Shown here: piece after piece, positions 10,951 through 20,338 of the stretch
Position numbering within the stretch: position 1 is the first letter of the stretch
Layout of the letters: each line of letters begins with the position of its first letter
Assembly (NCBI GenBank): GCA_048013815.1
Contig: CM106585.1
Span: forward strand, 18,228,001 to 18,292,000
Direction: 5' to 3'
From: Setoptus koraiensis
Taxonomy: Eukaryota; Arthropoda
Length of the DNA: 64,000 nucleotides
Made by a program: the position numbers and the translations under genes
Notes under the pieces: generated by a model
The model's database searches: none
What the model was told of the DNA's origin: nothing
The model's input: only the letters and a program-made list of their open reading frames with translations

Positions 10951-11440
10951 AATTCTACACAAATTTAGTTGCGTGCGTAGAGAAAAATCGACTTAATCAA
11001 TATAAAATAGTGCTAATTTGAGTGACATTCAATTTATTTTTGCTTGTATTCAATCTAGTCAATTCGACATATAGGATTGTGATATTTACAATATATTTGA
11101 ATTGATTTGCATTCGATGTACTGTATTCTTCAATGTTACTCATAATTCATATTTGCCTGTTATATTAGGAATTGTTATTTCGTCGAACAACTAATTCCAA
11201 TGAAGCAAACAAAGTTGAGATCGAGGGGGAAGGAATGGGCTGAAAAGGATCGATCAATAGAAAGGGAAACTTCTTCTCCGTTGATGGGCCATTCCTTACC
11301 TATAAAGAAGATAGGCATAAGAACTGTCGTGGTCTGCGGGGGTCGAAGAGTAAGAGTAATCGATATCAATGGAGGCCAGTTTGCTATTTTCACCCCCACC
11401 CCCCTCGACCCTTTAGCATTCATTATTCTTATGTTATTGG
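10951..11440. other. Gap between Aquarius 3' end and NAB start
   Basis: Both genes run on the minus strand. A minus-strand AATAAA (TTTATT at 11033-11038) lies about 400 bases past the Aquarius stop and only ~80 bases before the NAB ATG. It could end the Aquarius mRNA within the NAB promoter region. No separate gene is seen. Confidence 0.4.
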
Positions 11441-14400
11441 TTATTGAGGGTCCCCACTCTCCGCCAACTTCTTGCTTTGAGCGTCAGAAGCAGCAGCATC
11501 ATCGTCATTAGTCTGCATCGGCTCACTAACATTAACTGGCAACTCATTGACGTCCATCGGTGCCTCGTCCCCCTGCCCCCTCATATTGGTCGCGTCAATC
11601 TCTTGGACCAATGCTGCTGATTGGCTATTATCCATCTCTGCACTTTGGGTCGCTGATGGCGCTTGATCGACGTTGCTACGGGCCTCCTCATCTAACAGCG
11701 CGCTTCTTTTTGTGTAGAATTTGTTCAAAAACTCTATAACATTCTCAGTTTTGCCATCCAGTTCCACGATCGGGCCCCTTAATTCTTCGTTCAATCTTCT
11801 TTCGGTGGGGTAGGTCTCTTCGGGTTGCAGACACAACTTAAATGGTTTTTGGCGAAAATATTCTATTGAATGCCTCAATTCAAATGAGTTCATGAACAGG
11901 CCCACTCGGGCAAAAACATATAACCCTAGCCTTGCACGAGACATGGCCACAACAAGACGACGAATATCGCGCAAATGACCTATTGTTTTCGTTCTCACCA
12001 ATGACAATAATATGTAATCATTTTGCTGGCCCTGATATTTATCCACTGTAGTAACCTTGTGCGGTTTGCCCAAGAGAACATCGTTGGCGCATCTTCTATC
12101 CACTATCTCCCTCAACAACTGCTTCTGACCATTGTAAGTTGTCAGTATAGTTATCTTTTCTTTCGGATAACCCAACAGGCGCATATAGATATACACAGCA
12201 ACCACATACTCGGCTTCGCCAAGATTCTGATAATAATAAGGCATTGGTGTTGTTTCACCTACATTGTTGTAGTCCTCTACGTCGACCAATTGATATTCAT
12301 AAACAAAGCCCGCGTTTGCCAGGCCATACTCGGGACGCTGAGAAATATGGGGTAGATCTCTGAGATCTTTATATCTCCATCTGTATAGATCACAAAGGCT
12401 CTGTCTAGCACGACCCTGTCCATCGAGATCAATTGTTGGGACGCCTAGCCTAACAAATCGTGCAAACAATGATTGTTCCATGTTGCTGAATTTTTGAAAT
12501 GCAGTATTCTGTATTATTGGCGGCAATTGATTCTGATCGCCAATCATTATCCAACGCTTTAACCTATTATACCCGTGCTCGGGATTCTGTAAGAGCAATG
12601 GTATAGTAGTTTCGATCTCTAAAATTTGGGCAGTTTCCTCCATGAGTATATTGTCATATTGAAAGTTGAGATCCACTAGTTCCTTCCGACGAAGTCCGGC
12701 GTGGGTGCATGTCATAGCAATTATTTTAGCCTCTCGTATCAATAAATATTTACTCCTATCAGATCCAGATTTAAACAATTCAAATGCTCTAAAATCTTCA
12801 AGCTGACTGAAGATCTTCTTAATGTACCTATAGCAACCCTTTGCCACTTCCAAATCTTTTTCTAATGACTTACGCTCAAATAATGGTTGTGGCGCATCTT
12901 CGAAAAATTTCATGAACGGAAAATGATCTGATACATCATTGACGGTGATATCTTGTTTTCTCAGTATAGCAACATACTCCTCCCAACGAGGTAAGATGTG
13001 ATAAAATTGAAAATAATTTGCCGTTTCACAGGTAAAAGTCTCTTGAGTTTCTATATCTAAACTTTTGGCCAATTTTTGACATTGCAAAAGAAGTTCAAGG
13101 CGCTTGGTCAGGACATATTCTACTCTACCATATCGACTGAAATTCTTGTCTGATTGTAGACCTTCTTCTCCATGACCGAGCCTAAGTAGATGACGTTCTT
13201 CAACATCCAAATCGATCAACTTCTCGAATATCTGGTTTAGAGCTTGATTTGAGTGTGTCACAATTAGTGTTCGCTGGTGAGGGTAGGAGTGGTATAATGT
13301 AGACAATATTTGTACTGCCACATCAGTTTTACCTGTACCTGGCGGTCCTACAACCATTGTTAGTCCGGGTTGTAGACCTGATGTGATGGCTCGAATCTGG
13401 GTTGGAGTAAATCTTATCACGTTTTTTTTCGGTATTACAATTGGATACGGTCCGCGTGATGGCAATGAGTAAGACTCTACCTCGATGCGTTTCTCTTCCT
13501 CACGAAAATAGACCCTAAAGGGAGGCTCGAGCTTGGCATTCTCACCATTGACATTATCACATCTTCTCTCGGACAAAGAATATCTGTCTTTGAAGGAATC
13601 CACTAGATGTTCGTAATCCAAAAAGGTATCAAAGTAGTCGATTGTTTGTAGCCTATTTTCCATGTTGGAATAGTGAGCTGCATCAGGTCGGCCATGACCT
13701 ATGAGTAAATCATTCAGCCATTCTGGTACAACAAATTTGGTGTTCATCAGGTCCCGGATGGTTTCCAAAACACCTTTGAAGTTATTCTGCTTGGGTTTTC
13801 TTCTGACTATAACGTTGAATGTTGAATATATATTCTCTCCTTGGGGAGTGGAATGGTCCATGTCTGCTTTGTATTGATTGCAATCTAATCTGACAAGGTA
13901 AGTCCTGGTGTCATTCTCGAAGAAAGGCTTCTCTAGATTTTCATCAACTAGTTTACCATTGTGATCCAAAAGGCCCTCGATCTCACATCCTCTGACATAA
14001 GTGAGACCTACTTGAGGAATAAAATCCTCTTTGGGGTTGTAGCGGACTTTGCTATCCTGATTAGTTGGCCTCAAGGTAACTAGAAAACATACGTCATGCT
14101 TCCTCAGTTGTTGCCATTCTGATTTCCATTCGTATTTCATATGTTCTAGGTTTATCATTACTTTAGCACGAACTTTAGATGGACACTGATAACCCAGTTT
14201 GGGTTTTCCAACTTCCAGGATGGAAAAATCTTGTATGGGTGATGCCATACGCGTCTTGGCACCAAAAACTGTCTTAAGCTCTTCATTCTTATAGCTTCTC
14301 AGCCTTATCAACGCGTCCTCAAGGTCTTGTCTGATACCATATGTGGATTCCAGTCGAAACAAAATGAAGTTTCTCAGTAAATAATCGTTGACTGTTAAAA

Positions 14401-15706
14401 ACTGAAGATTAAGTTTTGGCAATGACAATGAAGATTCATAATTGTAGTATTGATCCGGAACAAGGTTCCTATCCCAAACTACCGCCTCTGTGGGATAGAG
14501 TGGCATTGAGTTAATCTTCTGCAACTGGAATGTTGTTCTTTCGTAACGGTTCACAACTAGATCAAGCAACAGTCTTCTATTATTTCGATCGTCCTCATCC
14601 AAACTTGACTCGTCGCCTATGTGGACACACTTCAGCAACTCAAAGAGCTTTTCGTTGGATAACATATCCATATACCTCACCAATTGGGCTCTAGTATCGA
14701 TGGCGCTAACAGATTTTAGAGAGAATTCCTTGAGATCTTCAAATTTTTTATAAATAGTTTTCTGCAATGACAATATTCTCTTTTCGTGTTCCATCATAAC
14801 CTCCGTGTTGCTCAGTTGGTTTCCTGTGATGAAATCCAACTCAAACTTGGTGTAAAATTGTAGCATATCTACAAGTTGCGAAAATAAGCGGCCATCATTT
14901 GTCCTCAATGCGAGATGCGATTCCTGACAGCGAACGACAATGTTCAGGTGATCTAAAATGGCGTTGAAGAATCGCCTAAGGGGCAGTTGAGATTCAAGAT
15001 CAATGAGAAATTCAATGAATCTCTCACAATAGTTGATAACACTCCTGTCTGAATCATCCAAATCTGGCTTCTCTTGTTGGGATGGAATTGTGTAAAGCAA
15101 CTGAATGAATTGTTTGACATAATTTACTAAGAAATTTCGTTCGTACTGCTCAATGGCCAATGTGTTTGGGGTCAATTTTGCATCACGTTTCTGTATTTGG
15201 TTCCACTTTTTTTGTAGACGCTGCCTGAACTCGGGAACCTTCTTGAATTCCTCTTGTCTTCTGTGATCAGACAAATTTATCCAAATTGGAAATGACAGAA
15301 ACTTTTCAATTTGTTGGCGAACAAAGTCCACCTCGAATCCATTGAAGGCGTAATCCAAGAAACTAAGTATGGCTATCCTTTCAGGCGGTTGCAAAATTTC
15401 ATGCTCTTTCTGAATGATCGAGTCGGACAGGGCCAGCCGTGTAACTGCCTTAAAAAATGCCGCGAATAGATTTTTTTGCTCATCTTCGTTATACTTTTCC
15501 AATTTGAAGTATGGCCAGGCCTCAATTTTTTCATAGAAAGATCTATTGCATCTGTTTACGATGGCCAGAGTATGTTTCTTGATGTCTCTTTTCAATTGTT
15601 CATCATCTGCGAAACTCGCGGATATTAAATCGAACTCTTGTCTTCCATGAAACCATTCCAAGTTCAGCGCTATCGGCGATTCTATGCCGGCTATGGGTAG
15701 CTTCAT
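11441..15706 (-). CDS. AQR: Aquarius (AQR/EMB-4) intron-binding spliceosomal RNA helicase
   Basis: Aquarius is an SF1 (Upf1-like) helicase of the intron-binding complex. It contacts the intron upstream of the branch point and couples splicing to snoRNP assembly. The 1421-residue frame aligns with animal AQR almost throughout: an armadillo-like N-terminal half, the linker LPKLNLQFLTVNDYLLRNF, Walker A GPPGTGKT at 787-794, motif II region NILMEETAQILEIET (~1019-1033), GDQNQLPP, TTVDKYQGQQNDYILLSLVR and RRLVVAMSRARLGLYVFAR. Motif II reads EETA where the human protein has EEAA. The N-terminus is ~45-60 residues shorter than in human (1485 residues), and a stop lies just upstream of the ATG. The C-terminal ~90 residues are variable and acidic. 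One uninterrupted exon of 4.3 kb is remarkable, since vertebrate AQR genes have dozens of introns. Confidence 0.96.
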   Translation of the reverse strand: MKLPIAGIESPIALNLEWFHGRQEFDLISASFADDEQLKRDIKKHTLAIVNRCNRSFYEKIEAWPYFKLEKYNEDEQKNLFAAFFKAVTRLALSDSIIQKEHEILQPPERIAILSFLDYAFNGFEVDFVRQQIEKFLSFPIWINLSDHRRQEEFKKVPEFRQRLQKKWNQIQKRDAKLTPNTLAIEQYERNFLVNYVKQFIQLLYTIPSQQEKPDLDDSDRSVINYCERFIEFLIDLESQLPLRRFFNAILDHLNIVVRCQESHLALRTNDGRLFSQLVDMLQFYTKFELDFITGNQLSNTEVMMEHEKRILSLQKTIYKKFEDLKEFSLKSVSAIDTRAQLVRYMDMLSNEKLFELLKCVHIGDESSLDEDDRNNRRLLLDLVVNRYERTTFQLQKINSMPLYPTEAVVWDRNLVPDQYYNYESSLSLPKLNLQFLTVNDYLLRNFILFRLESTYGIRQDLEDALIRLRSYKNEELKTVFGAKTRMASPIQDFSILEVGKPKLGYQCPSKVRAKVMINLEHMKYEWKSEWQQLRKHDVCFLVTLRPTNQDSKVRYNPKEDFIPQVGLTYVRGCEIEGLLDHNGKLVDENLEKPFFENDTRTYLVRLDCNQYKADMDHSTPQGENIYSTFNVIVRRKPKQNNFKGVLETIRDLMNTKFVVPEWLNDLLIGHGRPDAAHYSNMENRLQTIDYFDTFLDYEHLVDSFKDRYSLSERRCDNVNGENAKLEPPFRVYFREEEKRIEVESYSLPSRGPYPIVIPKKNVIRFTPTQIRAITSGLQPGLTMVVGPPGTGKTDVAVQILSTLYHSYPHQRTLIVTHSNQALNQIFEKLIDLDVEERHLLRLGHGEEGLQSDKNFSRYGRVEYVLTKRLELLLQCQKLAKSLDIETQETFTCETANYFQFYHILPRWEEYVAILRKQDITVNDVSDHFPFMKFFEDAPQPLFERKSLEKDLEVAKGCYRYIKKIFSQLEDFRAFELFKSGSDRSKYLLIREAKIIAMTCTHAGLRRKELVDLNFQYDNILMEETAQILEIETTIPLLLQNPEHGYNRLKRWIMIGDQNQLPPIIQNTAFQKFSNMEQSLFARFVRLGVPTIDLDGQGRARQSLCDLYRWRYKDLRDLPHISQRPEYGLANAGFVYEYQLVDVEDYNNVGETTPMPYYYQNLGEAEYVVAVYIYMRLLGYPKEKITILTTYNGQKQLLREIVDRRCANDVLLGKPHKVTTVDKYQGQQNDYILLSLVRTKTIGHLRDIRRLVVAMSRARLGLYVFARVGLFMNSFELRHSIEYFRQKPFKLCLQPEETYPTERRLNEELRGPIVELDGKTENVIEFLNKFYTKRSALLDEEARSNVDQAPSATQSAEMDNSQSAALVQEIDATNMRGQGDEAPMDVNELPVNVSEPMQTNDDDAAASDAQSKKLAESGDPQ

Positions 15707-16208
15707 GGTTAAAAATCAAATAAATAATAAAATATTCGTCGGATATCAAGTGATAATAGGGTCAGAGAGAAGCCAAAGACAAATTTTGCTGCAATGGCCG
15801 ATACACCGATAAAACAACAACAACTGAAAAGTCGCCGACCATGTGTTTTCCAGAGATGGGCGTAACACACACCCGGCGCATACCTTTCTCTTTTCATCTC
15901 TGTCCATAGAAAATATTGGTATTTATTCCAGCTATAATCTGTACAATTATGTATCATATAAAAATATATTTTTTTACTATCATTGATAATAATAATACTA
16001 CATGAACAGTATAATATTATTATCAACACTGTTGTAACATTGTATCACAACAATTAAACCTGATCAACTGTTACAATTATCAACATTAATAGACACAACA
16101 ACTATTATTGGTGGGAACTCATATTCAGAAAGCGGATAGGATAATAATGATAAGTCTTTTACTATTTTATATCCAACAACCACAATAGCAACAACATTAG
16201 CAACAATT
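15707..16208. promoter_or_regulatory. Shared upstream region of AQR (-) and MLST8 (+)
   Basis: The 502 bases between the two start codons must hold both promoters. They are AT-rich, with many A/T runs and no clear TATA box in a suitable place. A bidirectional promoter is likely from the head-to-head layout alone. Confidence 0.5.
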
Positions 16209-17633
16209 ATGAATGACCAACAACAACAACAATTACTGCAGCAACATCAACGCAACCAAGAGCAACAACAAACTCCTGTAGCCGAGGATGACGTTATTCT
16301 GGCGTCTGGCAGCTATGATCACACTATAAAATTTTGGACACCTCACAATGGAAAATCATCACGTACTATTACGCATCAAAATTCTCAAGTAAACGATCTC
16401 AAAATAACGCCCGATCGTACCTTTTTGGCCGCGGCCGGCTTCCAACACATTAGATTGTATGATTTGATATCTATGCAAAACAACCCCGATATCAATCTAG
16501 AGGGTTTCAGTAAGAACGCTGCCTCAATCGGATTCTTTCAACGTGACTCAAGATTTTTGTATAGCGGTGGAGAGGATTGTATCACGCGCGTTTGGGATAT
16601 TAGAACAAAGAATCATCAATCACAAAAGATGCACTTATCGCCGTCGGCTGTCAACTCTGTGAGATTAGGTATTAATCAAGTAGAATTATATATTGGACAA
16701 CAATCGGGTCATATTAGTGTATGGGATATCAGAACTAATTCCACCATGACCACACAAATTGATCAACATGATAGAATAGACTCAAATGTTTCCGTTCAAG
16801 GTATATCATTGAGTGCTGATGGAAAACTATTGGCAGCTGTAGATAATATTGGTTATTGTCATATCTATTTAGTTAGAGGCTCAACAACATTGGACGCCTG
16901 TAATACTAGCAACTATCTTAATTCCTCCTCTCAATTATCAACATCTCTATCTGATACAATAGATACTGCATCATCACCGAGCTCAGCTTCATCGCCCGTA
17001 TCACCATTGTCGACTGGTTCGACATCATCGTTTCAAACCTTCAAAAGATTGAAAAAATGGAAGGCCCATACGAGTTATGTTTTGAAATGTCTATTTAGCG
17101 ACAACAATGCCTACTTGGTTACAACTAGCGCGGATAATAAGGCCAAAGTGTGGAAAGTACAAGATTTATTAAAAGACAACAATCATATGAATTCAGCTAA
17201 TTTAACAACCACAATACCTAATGCAACAACAACAATACCAACTGCAACAACAACATCAACAACTGCACCAACGATTGCTGCAACAACAACAACAACTAAT
17301 TTAGCCACAACACCTGTCACGCTGACACCTACATGCACCTTAAATTCTACCACCAATAGTCACAGTAGCCACACGACTAACAGTAATATTATTGATTCTA
17401 ATATTATCAATATTGCAGCTGAAAAAGAGCAACCACTAACCCCCTTCGTTGAATTGACAGCAGAAAATCAACGCTGGGTCTGGGACGCTGCCTTCTCGGC
17501 GGATTCACAATTTCTATTTACAGCCTCGTCAGATAACTTAGTCAGATTATGGGATGTTAAGACAGGAGAAGTGAGGAGAGTCTACGTGGGACATCAAAAA
17601 CCAGTCACTGCATTAGCTTTCTCAGATTGTTGA
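16209..17633 (+). CDS. MLST8: LST8/mLST8, WD40 subunit of TOR complexes 1 and 2
   Basis: LST8 is a seven-bladed WD40 propeller that clamps the TOR kinase domain. Recognisable blades: VILASGSYDHTIKFW (29-43), ILAAAGFQHIRLYD-type blade (72-85), FLYSGGEDCITRVWDIRT (116-133), ELYIGQQSGHISVWDIRT (159-176), LLAAVDNIGYCHIY (207-220), YLVTTSADNKAKVWK (302-316), FLFTASSDNLVRLWDVKTG (435-453), closing with GHQKPVTALAF. The 474 residues compare with ~326 in human. The surplus comes from a poly-Gln N-terminus and two Ser/Thr-rich insertions, about 225-276 between blades 5 and 6 and about 325-408 between blades 6 and 7. It is intronless, and the frame runs through both insertions without a stop. Its closest neighbour is AQR, head to head. 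Confidence 0.95.
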   Translation: MNDQQQQQLLQQHQRNQEQQQTPVAEDDVILASGSYDHTIKFWTPHNGKSSRTITHQNSQVNDLKITPDRTFLAAAGFQHIRLYDLISMQNNPDINLEGFSKNAASIGFFQRDSRFLYSGGEDCITRVWDIRTKNHQSQKMHLSPSAVNSVRLGINQVELYIGQQSGHISVWDIRTNSTMTTQIDQHDRIDSNVSVQGISLSADGKLLAAVDNIGYCHIYLVRGSTTLDACNTSNYLNSSSQLSTSLSDTIDTASSPSSASSPVSPLSTGSTSSFQTFKRLKKWKAHTSYVLKCLFSDNNAYLVTTSADNKAKVWKVQDLLKDNNHMNSANLTTTIPNATTTIPTATTTSTTAPTIAATTTTTNLATTPVTLTPTCTLNSTTNSHSSHTTNSNIIDSNIINIAAEKEQPLTPFVELTAENQRWVWDAAFSADSQFLFTASSDNLVRLWDVKTGEVRRVYVGHQKPVTALAFSDC

Positions 17634-20153
17634 TTGAATTGTTGGAAAGCCTAAACAAAGTGAAGTGTACGTGTTCTAAAATGTTGAAAAATTTAACAGA
17701 TTTGCATGTTTTAGTGCAGATAAAACAAAAAATTCGCCCCTCCCATCCCCCGTGCCCTATACTACACATTGGCCTTTTTCACATCATTTGAACCAAACCA
17801 AATCCAAGATAGTGTTTACTGGCATGTGTGTCTAGTTGTTACTATAGCAATTTTTACACTTATCTACGTCTATACTTTGTATACTATAGACGGGTCACAC
17901 TTTTAATATCGAGGTTCATTTATTGCGGAACTATTTTTCGGTACAACATCTTGCAAATTAAACCGAGGGATGTCCATTCTGTTTCAATGACACCGTGTTA
18001 TTTGTTTGCAAGTTTAAATTGCTGAACAACAAAATGTAGCGGTTTGCGGCAGTGGTCAACACCGCTACAGTTTATTGACCATCTAACCTGATTCAGATGC
18101 ATCGCATGACAGATACGAATATTTATCGCACATTGAATTGAATCGAGCTGGAAGAAGCTCTTTAAGTAGCTCGGTCGTCATTTCGTTGGTTTGCATAATC
18201 AAAACTGGAGTAGGTTGGCCGTCATGGGTGAAACAAAGTGCTCCGATAGCGAGTATTCTGTAGTTAGGTGTAGTGAATCGAGAAATTGATTGCAATAATG
18301 AGCCCCGAATCGCGTATTGATGCGTTTAATGAGGGCACCTTTCGGCTGTGATCATTATTTCGACTGTGGCAGCCAAAAGCAAACAACAACAACAGCAAAT
18401 GGGCAACAATTAGTTTGGACTTGAAAACTGTTTCGTTGTGAGGAAGTGTGTATGTTTATATAAATCATGTGATTGTCTAGAAAATATTATTATTATTGCA
18501 TGCACATAATGATGATCCATAATGGCATCGGCCAGTGATCGGTCATCCATCGGAGATGTCTTGGCGAGACCGCAAAATGGTCTAGATTTTCTCATCATTT
18601 CGAGTCTGTGAGCGGTAATGGCATGGAGCATCGACTTGGCGATGGCGCTCAGAAGGCTCGACAAAGTGATGGCGCGACGGCGTTGAAGCAGGAAATGCAT
18701 GCTGCGCCATGGATATAGATGGAGAAGTGAGCAAAAATGGCAATAATAATAACAATAACAACAAAAGCAACAACAACAACAACAAGTGTACAGGGCGAGT
18801 TATTTTCTATATTAAGCAATTACGCAATTATGACAATCATTGCCACCACCAACAGAATGTTGTATCAACCTTGTAAGCAGCAACAGCGGCATAAAAACAA
18901 TAACAGCACTACGTTCAAATTTACCTGTTGTGTGTCAAGATCATTGTCTTTTGGCCAGAGAGCAGCGAGTTGACCTGGTCAACTGTTTGTATTTACAGGT
19001 GTACGTTAGTAAGACACTGGATTGCCGAGCGACAACACGACACGATAATGTATAGCCAATCCTCACATATATGTGTATGTATGAAGATGAGATATATGTA
19101 TGTATCCGGCTGATGCAAAAATAAATAAAAAAGGTACCGTTGCTCGGCTGACCACTGCATTACCACTAGTAGTCGCATATACATGAGTGTAGTGTGGCAC
19201 TGAGTGGTGCACCCCGGAGTTGTTATCGTGTGCATTGATCTGGCTAATCATCTCATATTTTTATCAAGACGAAACAGCAATTTCATGCCGGCTGAATACG
19301 AGCGATTACATGCAAGCGGGCGAGCGAGCAAGCGATATCAATTTGGTGGCATTTGCAGGGTCGCGTTGCGTGCCTTTGGTGTCGTTTTATAAGGTATATA
19401 ACTATGATAACTATGGTTTTAAATAACTATGATGTACACAACACTATGATGTAAGAGAATTCGTGTCGTTCAACAGTCGAATAGTTCAATGAGTACAAAA
19501 TTCCAGTTTCAAGATGCTCGCCACCGGCAAAAACTGGCCGGTACCCGGCCGATAATCACACACTTGTCCCCAGCCGGACACTTGTTTGTTTTGGCGCCCG
19601 GCATCACGTTCAAACGATCTGCTATTGTGTGCCCAATTAACATGGGGCATATCTGAGGAAATTCGCATTCACAGTTTACATTTGCTGGCTGCACCATATC
19701 CGCACTAAATCCTCGCCATACTACCCCCATAGTGCCCCTATGGTACCCACACCAAAGTCACAGAGAGAGAGAGAGAGAGAGACAGTGATTATGCATGTTG
19801 GCCGGATGGCGCGTTTATGATAAAATGTTTATAAATAAATATCGATTGGGACGCAATTGAGAGAATACAGTTGTTCAAATTACAGGCACTGTTGTCATAT
19901 TTACACACAACACAATTATTACCAATTATACGTTTATACACGGTAGTTGATGTGGTTGATGTTTGACGGTTTTATGTACACACACAATTATTAAATTGAA
20001 ATTGAAATTAAATTATTTTATGTTGAGTGGTGATCAGTCACGCTAATGAGTGACCCCATCCTAGTGATCCTAATGAACGGGCCAATGCACTCGGCCGCGA
20101 GCGAGCGGTTGTTGTGGCGGCGCTCGAGCCGATCGGGCACCGGTCGCGGGCGC
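17634..20153. other. MLST8 3' flank and downstream flank of the PAN-ZP gene; no gene seen
   Basis: About 2.5 kb without a credible coding exon. It includes an AAC/CAA tract (18740-18786), whose antisense gives a false poly-Leu frame, and a (GA)n run at 19762-19783. GC content rises noticeably from about 19.5 kb on. Confidence 0.45.
19762..19783. repeat. (GA)n microsatellite
   Basis: Eleven uninterrupted GA units. Confidence 0.9.
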
Positions 20154-20338
20154 TCAGTAGAGGCGCTCGTCTATGTGATGCTTCACCTGGAACCGTTTGC
20201 GTTTCCACACCCAACTGCCCAGACACAGTATGACGGACAGTAGTTGTATGAGACAGAATCCGGCCGATGCGAGAACCAGCGAGTATCTTGTGGTGCAAAA
20301 CATTTGCGTGGGATCGCCGCCCTTGTAAAACGACGACA
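20154..20338 (-). CDS. PAN-ZP exon 4: membrane helix and cytoplasmic tail
   Basis: Acceptor AG at 20340-20339 in the required phase 1. It encodes LSSFYKGGDPTQMF, the helix YSLVLASAGFCLIQLLSVIL and a tail rich in Lys/Arg, ending at TGA 20156-20154. Phase, strand and the expected position of the helix tie it to the exons 5.2 kb upstream. Confidence 0.75.

Noticed and set aside
18582-18785. Minus-strand frame starting with poly-Leu
   Set aside because: Poly-Leu comes from the AAC/CAA microsatellite.
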